Origin: Nocardiopsis sp. JB363
GTDB taxonomy: Bacteria > Actinomycetota > Actinomycetes > Streptosporangiales > Streptosporangiaceae
Reading direction: 5' to 3'
NCBI RefSeq assembly: GCF_900143625.1
Contig: NZ_FRFF01000006.1
Span: forward strand, 1-64,000
Length of the DNA: 64,000 bases
Shown here: piece by piece, positions 1 to 8,023 of the stretch
How positions within the stretch are numbered: position 1 is the first letter of the stretch
Layout of the letters: each line of letters begins with the position of its first letter
Translations under genes and position numbers: made by a program
The notes under the pieces: generated by a model
Told to the model about the DNA's origin: nothing
Seen by the model: the letters and a program-made list of their open reading frames with translations, nothing else
The model's database searches: none

Positions 1-44
1 CCTTCGAGTTCCTCCCGGATGTTCCGGGGATACAACAAAGCGCC

Positions 45-311
45 TCATGGCGCACGGGCGTTGTTGGCGAGCTCGCTGCCGAGCAGGGTGAACAGGTAGC
101 GGTAGTCGGTGCCGCGCTGGGCGGCGCAGGTGTTCAGGAAGGCGCGTACCAGCGGCATGTACTGGACCGAGCGGCCGAAGGTGTAGCAGCGGGACTTGAA
201 GAAGCGGATGTCGTCGGGGCCGGTGAAGTAGTGCCGCTGGAACGGCGGGATGAGTTCACCGAGCGGAAGGGTGACGTCGGGCAGACCGGCCAAAGGTGCG
301 TTTACGGGCAT
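45..311 (-). CDS. hypothetical protein, 88 aa
   Basis: I do not recognise this protein. The ATG at 311 was chosen over the upstream alternative at 353 because an AGGAG sequence lies about 11 bases before it. The product is small and mostly soluble, with aromatic residues in its middle (RHYFTGPDD, FFKSRCYTFGRSVQYM) and a C-terminus rich in Leu and Ala; there is no signal peptide or membrane segment. It is divergent from the XRE regulator gene at 548, with about 240 bp between them. The reading frame is uninterrupted and has actinobacterial third-position GC. Function unknown. Confidence 0.5.
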   Translation of the reverse strand: MPVNAPLAGLPDVTLPLGELIPPFQRHYFTGPDDIRFFKSRCYTFGRSVQYMPLVRAFLNTCAAQRGTDYRYLFTLLGSELANNARAP

Positions 312-479
312 GACGAATAGAACTCCTGTCACAAGGGTGAGGGAAATGGACAATTCGGCGCACCCGCTAGGTCAACGACCTTCACGATTTCCCGGAGGAG
401 GGAAAGGGGCACGGCATAGCCTGAGTGGCTGTGACCCCCTGTGAGAGCCCAGTCACTGGCCTCGCGTCCATGTTGATCT

Positions 480-519
480 AGGAATCCTCATCTGTCAACG
501 CTAAAGTTAGGATTCCTCA
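480..519. promoter_or_regulatory. paired 11-bp repeats upstream of the XRE regulator
   Basis: AGGAATCCTCA at 480-490 and AGGATTCCTCA at 509-519 differ by one base and are 29 bp apart, start to start. The core AGGAATCCT is also the reverse complement of AGGATTCCT, so the two can be read as direct or inverted repeats. They lie 30-70 bp before the start of the HTH gene, where an autoregulatory operator would be expected. Binding is inferred. Confidence 0.35.
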
Positions 520-547
520 ATCAGTTCATTTCCGTTAGGCTCACTGC

Positions 548-1402
548 ATGCCCACGCCCTACAGTCCCAGCATTCGACGGCGCCGCCTGTCCTCCGAGCT
601 CAGACGCCTACGCTCTGAGGCGGGGTTGACTCTGGTCGAGGCCGCAAAACAGGCAGAGTTGAGCAAATCGAACCTGGGGAAGATGGAGCAGGCTGAATCA
701 AAGAGTGTCCCGACCAGTGCCCTGGATAAGCTCCTCGACCTCTATGAGGTGAATGATCCCTCAACCAGGGAGGCGATGCACTCGCTTGCGCGCGACGCGA
801 AGCAGCGCGGTTGGTGGTCCCGCTACAAGGATGTACTCCCTCAAATGCTTCCCGACTTCGAAGCCGAAGCATGCGCGTTTCGGACTTATCACGCACAAGT
901 TGTGCCAGGGATGCTGCAAACTCCTGCATACGCCGACGCAGTGTTTCGCGCCAACAAGGTCCGGAACGACGACGAGATCGCTCAGCGGGTCGCTGCTCGG
1001 GTTGCTCGGCAAGGCATCCTGAACGAAGTGAACCCACCGAGCTACCAGGCCATCATTGATGAAGCTGCCCTACGACGCGTGGTCGGGTCAGAGAAGGTGA
1101 TGCGGGAACAGTTGCAGCACCTGATCAACATGGCGTCACGTCACAACGTGGACATCTTCGTTCTCCCTTTCACGGCAGGAGCCCATCCTGCTACCGAGGG
1201 AACCTTCATCGTTATGGACTTTCCAGACATTAGAGATTCGAGCATTGCATACCTGGAGAACCCGGCGACTAGCCTGTATCTCGAAGAGTGCGATCAGATC
1301 AGGATGTTCAATGACATGTTCGGAAACGCGCAAGGGTGTTCGCTCACACCGGTGCAGTCTCTGTCCTTCATCGAGCGCATCCTTGACGAGCTAGAAGAGT
1401 GA
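548..1402 (+). CDS. XRE helix-turn-helix regulator with DUF5753 domain
   Basis: A 284-residue DNA-binding protein of the abundant actinomycete XRE-DUF5753 type. Residues about 15-70 form the HTH: a charged RRLRSEAGLTLVEAA segment, then SKSNLGKMEQAES as recognition helix and turn. The remainder (about 90-275) matches the DUF5753 pattern, with a conserved YHAQVVPGMLQTPAYA segment, an R-rich stretch and the VLPFTAGAHPA region. It overlaps the next gene, a DUF397 protein, by GTGA; this pairing is characteristic of the family. In Streptomyces such pairs (BldB/WhiJ-type networks) affect development and antibiotic production; any such role here is inferred. Paired 11-bp repeats upstream may be its operator. 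Confidence 0.85.
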   Translation: MPTPYSPSIRRRRLSSELRRLRSEAGLTLVEAAKQAELSKSNLGKMEQAESKSVPTSALDKLLDLYEVNDPSTREAMHSLARDAKQRGWWSRYKDVLPQMLPDFEAEACAFRTYHAQVVPGMLQTPAYADAVFRANKVRNDDEIAQRVAARVARQGILNEVNPPSYQAIIDEAALRRVVGSEKVMREQLQHLINMASRHNVDIFVLPFTAGAHPATEGTFIVMDFPDIRDSSIAYLENPATSLYLEECDQIRMFNDMFGNAQGCSLTPVQSLSFIERILDELEE

Positions 1403-1710
1403 GAGTAGTGACTGAGCTAGCGTGGCGAAAGAGCAGCTACAGCGGTGTTAACGGTGAGTGTGTGGAGGTTGCCCACTTCCCCAGCTTCCACAAGAGCAGC
1501 TACAGCGGTGTCAACAACCACTGCGTGGAGGTCGCGCATCTCCCCACCGGCTTCCGGAAGAGCAGTTACAGCGGCCATGACCAGAACTGTGTAGAGGTTG
1601 CCGACCTGCCCTGTGGCGCGGCACTTCGGGACTCCAAGCACCCCACCGACGGACACATCCCCTTCCCCTCCTCCGAGTGGGACGCCTTCCTCGCCATCGC
1701 CCGCGCTTGA
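1399..1710 (+). CDS. DUF397 protein with three tandem repeats
   Basis: A 103-residue partner of the upstream XRE-DUF5753 regulator. The DUF397 core (KSSYSG, then N-C-VEVA) occurs three times: KSSYSGVNGECVEVA, KSSYSGVNNHCVEVA and KSSYSGHDQNCVEVA, followed by the usual tail, LRDSKHP then FPSSEWDAFLA. Most DUF397 proteins carry one core, sometimes two, so this one looks internally duplicated. The start could be GTG 1399 (overlapping the upstream stop as GTGA) or GTG 1408; either gives the same repeats. Translational coupling with the regulator is likely. In characterised pairs the DUF397 protein binds or antagonises the XRE partner; that is known of the family, not shown here. Confidence 0.85.
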   Translation: MRVVTELAWRKSSYSGVNGECVEVAHFPSFHKSSYSGVNNHCVEVAHLPTGFRKSSYSGHDQNCVEVADLPCGAALRDSKHPTDGHIPFPSSEWDAFLAIARA

Positions 1711-1748
1711 CCCCTCCTCCCCGAACGAACTACGTCGACGCCGGCGCC

Positions 1749-4700
1749 TCACCCCTTTCCGGATGAGGCGCCGGCGTTCCCATCAAGCGACCGGACCCGG
1801 GTGGCGGTGAGGGTGGGCAGCGCGCCCGGGGCCGCCCGCCGCACCCGTCCGTGGACCACCACCAGGTCGGAGCCGAACACCGAGGCCGCCGAGTGCCGTT
1901 GGGCGTCCTCGAACAGGGCCACATCGACCAGCCCGGTCCGGTCCTCCACGGTGGTGAAGACGACCCTGCGCCCAGATCGTGTGGGCGGGGTCTGCGTGCA
2001 GACCCGCACCCCCGCGACCATGACCCGCGCCCCGTCCGGAACCCGGTGCAGGTCCTGGGCCTGTACGAGGTCGTGGGCGGCGGCCAGTGCGGCCAGGTGT
2101 TCGGCGTACCGGTCCAACAGGTGCCCGGACAGCTCATAACCCAGCACCCGCAGTTCCTCGGCCACGCGTTCGGCGTGTGTCATCGGCGCCCCCGTCCCCA
2201 CCGGTACCTCCGTGGGGACGGTGCCCAACGAGAGTTGGTCGGCCGTACTCCCCACGACGCGGTGGTGGCCACCCCCACGGTCCACCCCGTGCGATCGAAC
2301 CAGGGTGTGTGCGTGCACGAGCAGGTCGCGCCGGTCCGGGGCGCCGGGGACACCGGTGACCCCGGCCAGGGAGTCCAGGGCCCCGGCCAACACCAGGTTG
2401 TCCACCGACTCGCGGGACAGGCCTGCCCGGGCGAGCAGGTCGCGTGGGTCGGTGAACGGCCGCCGCGTCAGCAACCGGTCGAGTTCGGCCCCGGTGAGGG
2501 CGCCCACGTCCGACAGGGACGGCCGCAGACCCCACCGCCCCTCGGCGTCGGTGTCCACGTGCCAGTGCCGACCGGAGACGTTCACGTCCAACGCGAGCAC
2601 CGGAACCCCCAGCCTGCGGGCGTCGTGCAACAGCACCCGCCGTGGGTACATGCCGGGATCATGGGACATCACCCCCGCGAAGAACGCCGCAGGGAAGTGC
2701 CGTTTGAGGTAGGCGGACTGGTGGGTGGGCAGGGCGAACGCGGCGGCGTGCGCCTTGCAGAACCCGAAGTTTCCGAAGGCCGCCACCAGCCGCCACGTGT
2801 CCTCGATCGTCCGCTCGTCGTGCCCGCGCTCGGTCATCAGGACGCGGACCCGGGTCTCCACCTCTCGACGCCCCTGGTCGGTGGCCAGCGCGCGCCGCAT
2901 CGCCTCGGCCTCGTCGGCCCCGCAACCGGTCATGGTGTCCAGGGCGCGCAGGAGCTGTTCGTGGTAGAGCAGCGCGCCACCGGTCTCGGCCAGCACGGGG
3001 GCCAGGGACGGATGGGGCAGCCGGGGCGGCTCCGTGCCCTCCCGCGCCCCCAGGTAGGCGCCGACCATGTCGGTGCCCATGGGACCCGGCCGGAACAGGG
3101 AGATGTCGGCGATCAGGTCGGCGACCCCGCGCGGGCGCAGCCGGGACACCAGTTCGCGCTGGCCCGGGCTCTCGATCTGGAAGCAGCCCAGGGTGTGGGA
3201 GGCGCCGACCATGTGGGCGGTGGCCGGGTCGCTGTCCGGTAGGGCCTCCAGGTCCGGGCGCGTCCCCTCGGTTCGGCCGATCTCCTCGACGGTGTGCGCC
3301 AGTGACGACTGCATCCGCACCCCCAGCACGTCCAGCTTGAGCAGACCCAGGTGTTCCACGTCCTCCTTGTCGGCCTGGACCATCGGGTAACCGGCCCCCG
3401 AGGGCTGGGTGGGGACCCGGTCGTCCAGGGCGTGGTCGGACAGCACCAGGCCACAGGGGTGCATCGCCACATGGCGGGGCAGCCCGGACAGCCGCTCGGC
3501 CAGTGCGAACAGCTTCTTCACGTGTGCGGTGTCCAGACCGTCCAGGTTCCGTAGTTCGGGGAGTTCGCGCGCGGTCTCGGTGATCCGGGAGGCGCGCACC
3601 CGGGGAAAGACCGAGGCGATCCGGTCGACCTCCACCGCGGGCAGGGACAGGGCGGTCCCCGCGTCGCGCAGCGCGCTGCGGGCCCGGTAGGTCTCCATCA
3701 TCGCCACGGCCGCGCTGGCCCCGGGGTGGGCGGCGATCACCGCGTCGTAGGCCTCCAACCTGCGCGCCGACTCCACGTCCAGGTCCACATCCGGCAGGCC
3801 GGGCCGGCTCGGGGTGCAGAACCGTTCGAACGAGAGCCGGTGTTCCAAGGGGTCGATCGCGGAGATTCCGAGCAGGTGGACGACGAGGCTTCCCACGGCC
3901 GATCCGCGCGCGGAGCAACGGATGTTCTTGTCCCGGATGGCTCGGGCGGCGTCAGCGACGGTGAGGAAGTAGCTCGCCAACCCCATCCGGTCGATGACCT
4001 CCAGTTCGTGCCGGGCGCGTTCCTCGGCGGCCCGGCCCATACGGGTGGCTCCGTCGGTGACCAGGGAACGCAGCTCGGCGGCGGCCTCGTGCCGCTCGGG
4101 CAGGTGGAGGCGGCCCCAGCCCAGGTCGGCGGCGGGGTCCAGGGCGCAGGAGGTGGCCAGGGCCAGGGTGTGGGCGACCAGGCGTCGTGCGCGCGCGGTG
4201 TCCCCGCCGCACACCCCGGCCGCGACGTGGTGCATCTCCGCACCGGTGGCCAGGTGCGCCCGGTCGGTGCGGGGCTCGGGCCGATAGCCACCGGGGGCGT
4301 GTCTGCGGATCCGGTCCAAGGCTCGTGCCACCCCGGCGTGTTCGCCGGTCGGGTAGCGGGCCGCGTTGGTGAGCACCGCCAGCACGTGTTCGTCGTCGGC
4401 GAGACGGACCAGGTCCCGGGCGGTGCGGCGCTGCCCGGCGGCACCGTGGTCGTGTGGAGCCAGGGCGATCTCCACACCCAGGTTCCGCCAGGCGTGCAGC
4501 AGGTCGCGGGCGCGCACGGGCAGGTCCTGGGCCATGGCGCGACCCACGTCGGAGTCGTTGCCGAGCAGCACCACCAGCCCCTCGTGGTGTCGGGCGATCT
4601 GCTCGGGGGTGGCGGCCACCGGTCCGGGGGAGTGGTGGACGGAGGTGACCAGCCGGCACAGATTGGCCCAACCCCGGGCGCCGCGGGCCAGCAGGACTAC

Positions 4701-4934
4701 CCGACCGCCCCCGGGCGAGGCCAGGGCCAGATCGACCCCGAGCGCGGGGCGCACCCCGGTCTCCGCACAGGCCCGAAGGTGCTCGGCGACCCCGAAGAGC
4801 CCGCCCCTGTCGGTGAGGGCCAGCACCGGTTGTTCGTCGAGGGCGGCCCGTTCGACCAGGGCCGCGGGCGGGACGGTGCCGTGCCGAAAGGAGAACGACG
4901 ACGCCGAGCGCAGATGCGCGAACAACGGTGACAC
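1749..4934 (-). CDS. dnaE2: error-prone DNA polymerase III alpha subunit DnaE2
   Basis: A 1061-residue C-family polymerase of the DnaE2 (ImuC) type, which performs translesion synthesis with ImuA'/ImuB in the mutasome. The N-terminus is a PHP domain (FAHLRSASSFSFRHG, ALTDRGGLFG). The polymerase core includes RCSARGSAVGSLVVHLL, the acidic motif LPDVDLDVES, HPCGLVLSD and GFCKAHAAAFA, and a C-terminal OB fold begins near GARVMVAGVRVCTQTPP. The length suits DnaE2 rather than replicative DnaE1 (about 1180 aa). The start is given as GTG 4934; a GGGAGG lies only about 2 bases upstream, so TTG 4925 is an alternative. A consensus LexA box at 4971-4986 indicates SOS induction. No imuA' or imuB neighbour is visible. 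Confidence 0.93.
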   Translation of the reverse strand: MSPLFAHLRSASSFSFRHGTVPPAALVERAALDEQPVLALTDRGGLFGVAEHLRACAETGVRPALGVDLALASPGGGRVVLLARGARGWANLCRLVTSVHHSPGPVAATPEQIARHHEGLVVLLGNDSDVGRAMAQDLPVRARDLLHAWRNLGVEIALAPHDHGAAGQRRTARDLVRLADDEHVLAVLTNAARYPTGEHAGVARALDRIRRHAPGGYRPEPRTDRAHLATGAEMHHVAAGVCGGDTARARRLVAHTLALATSCALDPAADLGWGRLHLPERHEAAAELRSLVTDGATRMGRAAEERARHELEVIDRMGLASYFLTVADAARAIRDKNIRCSARGSAVGSLVVHLLGISAIDPLEHRLSFERFCTPSRPGLPDVDLDVESARRLEAYDAVIAAHPGASAAVAMMETYRARSALRDAGTALSLPAVEVDRIASVFPRVRASRITETARELPELRNLDGLDTAHVKKLFALAERLSGLPRHVAMHPCGLVLSDHALDDRVPTQPSGAGYPMVQADKEDVEHLGLLKLDVLGVRMQSSLAHTVEEIGRTEGTRPDLEALPDSDPATAHMVGASHTLGCFQIESPGQRELVSRLRPRGVADLIADISLFRPGPMGTDMVGAYLGAREGTEPPRLPHPSLAPVLAETGGALLYHEQLLRALDTMTGCGADEAEAMRRALATDQGRREVETRVRVLMTERGHDERTIEDTWRLVAAFGNFGFCKAHAAAFALPTHQSAYLKRHFPAAFFAGVMSHDPGMYPRRVLLHDARRLGVPVLALDVNVSGRHWHVDTDAEGRWGLRPSLSDVGALTGAELDRLLTRRPFTDPRDLLARAGLSRESVDNLVLAGALDSLAGVTGVPGAPDRRDLLVHAHTLVRSHGVDRGGGHHRVVGSTADQLSLGTVPTEVPVGTGAPMTHAERVAEELRVLGYELSGHLLDRYAEHLAALAAAHDLVQAQDLHRVPDGARVMVAGVRVCTQTPPTRSGRRVVFTTVEDRTGLVDVALFEDAQRHSAASVFGSDLVVVHGRVRRAAPGALPTLTATRVRSLDGNAGASSGKG

Positions 4935-4970
4935 CCCTCCCGTAAGCGGCAGAAGGGGAAGGCGCCGTGA

Positions 4971-4986
4971 TCGAACCTATGTTCGA
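4971..4986. promoter_or_regulatory. LexA-binding SOS box of dnaE2
   Basis: TCGAACCTATGTTCGA is a perfect TCGAAC-N4-GTTCGA palindrome, the actinobacterial SOS box. It is 37 bp upstream of the dnaE2 start. DnaE2 is a classical LexA target in Mycobacterium and Streptomyces, so box and gene support each other. The box also lies 157 bp from the divergent gene at 5143, which it could influence. Confidence 0.88.
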
Positions 4987-5142
4987 AACCTTAGCGCAGG
5001 ATGATCGGATCCGCATCCTCACCAGTGCGAACGGACGCTTCGCCGTCCCGCGTGGCTACATCCGGGGCGGAGACCGTACCGTAGCCTCAGAGCTCCGCCC
5101 TCGGGCTGCTATGGCCGGTAAAACCGTTGGAGGAGAGACATC

Positions 5143-5523
5143 ATGGCCACCACACCCCCCGTTCGAACCACCGACCCGCACGGCTGGACCACCACCACAT
5201 CCCCCGCCCGTGCCACCGACCTGCGCGACGAGATCGCCACCGCGATCTCCGCCGCACGCGAACTCGGCCCGGACTTCGACACCGAGATCGCCGATTCGCT
5301 GGCCACGCGCATGGAATCGGAGACCGCGCCGAAGCGTGAAGGAGAGCACGAGCGGTCCGGCTCCGCCACGCGCTTCGAACGGACGCGCAAGGTCGCCGGG
5401 TGGGGCGCGCTCGGTATCGTAGCCGCCGCCTGGATGGCCGAGTCCACCCCCGAGGGAATGGCGTGGGGGATCCTCGCCGTGATCGCGGTCGTGCTGCACG
5501 TGGTGCGAACCTGGCGGTCCTGA
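5143..5523 (+). CDS. small protein with C-terminal membrane segment
   Basis: A 126-residue protein with a strong ribosome site (GGAGGAG about 8 bases before ATG). Residues 1-30 are Thr/Pro-rich. Residues about 27-60 form an amphipathic acidic stretch (DLRDEIATAISAARELGPDFDTEIADSLATRM). A basic stretch then precedes a hydrophobic C-terminus (VAGWGALGIVAAAWMAE, then MAWGILAVIAVVLHVV) consistent with two transmembrane helices. I cannot name a family. It ends before a bidirectional hairpin shared with the convergent MBL gene. It is divergent from dnaE2, but SOS control is speculative. Confidence 0.7.
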   Translation: MATTPPVRTTDPHGWTTTTSPARATDLRDEIATAISAARELGPDFDTEIADSLATRMESETAPKREGEHERSGSATRFERTRKVAGWGALGIVAAAWMAESTPEGMAWGILAVIAVVLHVVRTWRS

Positions 5524-5540
5524 CCCGCTCTCACGGGACA

Positions 5541-5574
5541 CGGCCCGCTGCCACACTTCTGTGGCGGCGGGCCG
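5541..5574. terminator. bidirectional hairpin terminator
   Basis: A 14-bp stem (arms 5541-5554 and 5561-5574, one mismatch) with a 6-base loop lies between two convergent genes ending at 5523 and 5632. There is no T tract, as is common in actinomycete terminators. Confidence 0.7.
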
Positions 5575-5631
5575 CCGGTGGTTCCCCGGCCGATGCCCGG
5601 GCGGCTTCGCGCGGGCCCGTAGGTGGGTGGG

Positions 5632-6579
5632 TCAGGTCCTGAAGGGGTCGGTACGACGCCCCAGGACCGGCAGGGCCAGGTCCACACCCTCGTCCTCGGC
5701 CCGCCCGGACAGGAAGTCCAGGGTGGAGCCGAGGTCGTCGACCAACCGGGGCAGCGGCCGGGGCGGGTGGTCCAGGGAGACGGTGAAGTCGTCCCAGTGG
5801 ATCGGCACCACCCGCCGCGCGCCGGTACGTTCCACCAGGTGGTGCCAGTAGTCGGACCGGAACCCCCCGTCCTGCTTGCCGAGCGTGCCCACCCCCAGGT
5901 AGACCGTGTCCGCGTGGTGGCCGTCCAGGGCGCCCGGCACCCAGTTGGCGCTGGCGTGGATCAGCAACTCCCCGTCGGGGTGGGCCACGTGCAGCGAGTA
6001 ACAGTCACCGGTCTTGAAGTCCCCGGCGCGCCCGCTCCGCAACGGACGGCCGATCACGCCGGGGGCGATGTCACCGGGGCTGTGCTCCGCCGACAGCGCG
6101 GTGAGCGTGAGCGAGCCGAACCGCATGGGTTCGCCCAGGACCACCTGGTCGCAACGGTCGCGGTCCAGCCCCTGACCGGCGGCGATGTTGTGGGTGGACT
6201 CCGAGCCGATGAGCCGCGCCCCGGTCAGTTCGGCCACCAGGGGAGCGTCGAGGGCGTGGTCGAAGTGGGAGTGCACCACGAACACCGCGTCCAGGCGGGA
6301 GATGCCGAAGCGCGCGAGCGTGGCCCGCACCCGGGCCGGGTTCGGGACGAGCCGCTTGAACGCCAGGTCGAGCTTGCTCGGACGACTGAAGAAACCGTCG
6401 GTCAGTACCGACGTCTCGCCGTCGGTGAGCAGGACCGTGGAGACCCCCAAGAACACCGCGCGCAACCGGCCAGGGGTGTCAGCCGCAGCGGGTTCGCGCA
6501 GGTCGACCCAGGGGGACAAAGAGGGACGGAGCAGGCCGCCACCCTGTGATCCGCGGGGTCGGCGGGTGTGAGTGGTCAT
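5632..6579 (-). CDS. MBL-fold metallohydrolase
   Basis: A 315-residue hydrolase of the metallo-beta-lactamase fold, UlaG/RomA-like branch. The metal-binding motif is seen as HSHFDH (HxHxDH). A second His is expected in the AEHSPGD segment and a third in the C-terminal VPIHWDDF, a typical last zinc ligand. ATG 6579 is preferred: the frame stays open upstream to 6867, but that extension is Pro/Arg/Ser-rich low-complexity sequence, whereas the mature fold begins soon after 6579. There is no signal peptide. The substrate is unknown; lactonase or phosphoesterase activities occur in this branch. It converges with the small membrane protein gene on a shared hairpin. Confidence 0.8.
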   Translation of the reverse strand: MTTHTRRPRGSQGGGLLRPSLSPWVDLREPAAADTPGRLRAVFLGVSTVLLTDGETSVLTDGFFSRPSKLDLAFKRLVPNPARVRATLARFGISRLDAVFVVHSHFDHALDAPLVAELTGARLIGSESTHNIAAGQGLDRDRCDQVVLGEPMRFGSLTLTALSAEHSPGDIAPGVIGRPLRSGRAGDFKTGDCYSLHVAHPDGELLIHASANWVPGALDGHHADTVYLGVGTLGKQDGGFRSDYWHHLVERTGARRVVPIHWDDFTVSLDHPPRPLPRLVDDLGSTLDFLSGRAEDEGVDLALPVLGRRTDPFRT

Positions 6580-7062
6580 CGCTGGCCTCGTTCTCCGTGG
6601 GGGGAGGGGGGGAGTGGGTGGCCGTCCAGTCTGCCGAACGTCCTTTCTCTGAGGGTATTCGGGGCTTTCGGTGTGGGGCGGTATGTCTGGAAAGCCGTGA
6701 CCTTGGGTCCTTGAGGGGCGCGTCCGAGACTGGGCTTGGTGGGGGTGGGCTGCCGACACCCCCGACGGGAGCCACTGTGAACCGGGGATATGACTCCGGG
6801 TGGGGGATTCGGCGTGCGGGGTCTGCTCGTAGGGAAGCGCCGCGATCGCCATCGACTCCTGGTGCATCTTTTGTCACGGGATGCTCCGGCATATCGGGAT
6901 TCCCTCACGTCAAGGTCTTTTCCTAGCGTATCGGGAAGCACCCGCCAAGAGGCCAAAAGGACCTCCTGTGGTCCTATGAGAATTAAGAATCAATTTTCCC
7001 GACTTGCCTTCTTGACGCTCTTCGGAGTGGGTGTGACACTCGAATATAATGTCCCTTCCCTC
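6580..7062. other. intergenic region with TATAAT box
   Basis: About 500 bp between the MBL gene start and the next small gene. Open frames here are shadows with poor composition. From about 6880 to 7060 the GC content falls. A perfect TATAAT lies at 7045-7050 with a poor TTCGGA at 18-bp spacing; a TTGACG at 7012-7017 is too far away (27 bp) to serve as its -35. This is probably the promoter region of the following gene pair. Confidence 0.4.
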
Positions 7063-7080
7063 AGGGAGGAGTGCCTGCTG

Positions 7081-7287
7081 GTGCTCAAGGTGATCGGTGG
7101 ATCCGGATGCGGCAACGGGCCCTGTCCGACGGTCTACGAAACCGCGAACGGAACCATCCTCGTGCAGGGGTTCACTGTGAGTGGCGATAGTGTTGAACTG
7201 GACGTTCCTCCAGGTGAGAGCCTGGTCGAAATCCCTAGATACGTCCTTGAACGGGCGATGTCAGCGGAGCGCCCCGACGATGGGTGA
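7081..7287 (+). CDS. small conserved-type protein upstream of DUF6879
   Basis: A 68-residue protein. GTG 7081 is chosen because AGGGAGGA lies 10 bases upstream; an ATG at 6976 would add an N-terminus that does not fit. The sequence opens with a glycine/cysteine turn (KVIGGSGCGNGPCPTVYE), then a beta-rich stretch (NGTILVQGFTVSGDSVEL) and ends with VEIPRYVLERAM. From memory, small proteins with the CGNGPCPTVY motif accompany DUF6879 genes in actinomycetes, as here. Function unknown; the two Cys residues could bind metal. A long hairpin separates it from the DUF6879 gene. Confidence 0.72.
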   Translation: MLKVIGGSGCGNGPCPTVYETANGTILVQGFTVSGDSVELDVPPGESLVEIPRYVLERAMSAERPDDG

Positions 7288-7298
7288 CCTTTCTTCCT

Positions 7299-7338
7299 AG
7301 CCCCGTGGAATGCCTTGTGCAAGGTGGATTCCAGGGCT
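7299..7338 (+). terminator. segmented hairpin between the small gene and DUF6879
   Basis: Nested complementary arms AGCCC/GGGCT, TGGAAT/ATTCCA and CCTT/AAGG close around a GTGC loop, with small internal loops. It sits 12 bp after the small gene and 46 bp before the DUF6879 start. It could be a terminator, or an attenuator or processing site within a two-gene transcript. Confidence 0.5.
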
Positions 7339-7383
7339 CGCTCGCACCTGCGTACGCATGATGATCAGCACGGGAAAATGCAC

Positions 7384-8019
7384 ATGATTCTCAATATGGA
7401 TCAGTTCGGCCGTTACTTCACGGAGTTCGCCTCATCGGCCACGCGGATCGAGACCCTCCCCTTCTACGACGTACCGGAGGAGAAGGAGAACTACGAACTC
7501 TTCCTCAGCGGCGCACCACTGCCGCCGGACCGCAACCGCGAGTGGGCCGACAACATTCGTCGATGTGTGGCCGAAGGCCGCTACATGGGCCGCGTGCACA
7601 TCATCGACAAGGAGCTCACGCCCTACCTGAACTTCGAGATCTCCTGGTACTACGCGATCAACGGCCCGGCGGGCGAGGACATCCGCTTCATCTTCCGCGA
7701 GGACGTCCCCGACGTCACCCACACCGACACCTGGCTCTTCGACGACACCACCGTTCTGGACCTGGCCTACGACCCCCAGGGCCGGCTCCTCTACGTCAAC
7801 CACAACGACGACCCCCGCCGACTGACGGAGGCCCGTCTGGCCTGGCGGGAGTTCCACAGCCGGTCCTTCCCCCTCGGGGAACTGGTGGCCCGACTTCGGA
7901 ACAGCCCGGTGGTGGTACCGGAACCCCGTTCCGCCTCGACGGCGGCCCCATCCACGACTCCGACACGGCGTGGCGTGCGGGAACGGGTCCGCACCACTTC
8001 CTCCAACGCCGGCAGGTGA
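7384..8019 (+). CDS. DUF6879 family protein
   Basis: A 211-residue protein of the actinobacterial DUF6879 type. Supporting segments are FGRYFTEFASSATRIETLPFYDVPEEKENYELFLSG in part, then NFEISWYYAINGPAGEDIRFI, DTWLFDDTTVLDLAYDPQGRLLYV, and a terminal ARLAWREFHSRSFPLGELVARL. The start is unsure: ATG 7384 has a GGGAAAA upstream, and ATG 7378 and 7396 are alternatives. Members usually stand near XRE/DUF397 genes and small unknown proteins. The biochemical role of the family is not established. Four bases separate its stop from the next start, so it is probably cotranscribed with the PhyH-like gene. Confidence 0.78.
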   Translation: MILNMDQFGRYFTEFASSATRIETLPFYDVPEEKENYELFLSGAPLPPDRNREWADNIRRCVAEGRYMGRVHIIDKELTPYLNFEISWYYAINGPAGEDIRFIFREDVPDVTHTDTWLFDDTTVLDLAYDPQGRLLYVNHNDDPRRLTEARLAWREFHSRSFPLGELVARLRNSPVVVPEPRSASTAAPSTTPTRRGVRERVRTTSSNAGR

Positions 8020-8023
8020 GCGA

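Noticed and set aside
1851-3242. 463-codon plus-strand frame
   Set aside because: Antisense to dnaE2; Gly/Arg/Pro/His-rich shadow with no fold motif.
6579-6867. N-terminal extension of the MBL hydrolase
   Set aside because: Low-complexity Pro/Arg/Ser/Thr translation without ribosome site; the fold begins after ATG 6579.
7012-7050. TTGACG and TATAAT as one promoter
   Set aside because: Spacer of 27 bp is too long; only the TATAAT is retained as a weak hint.
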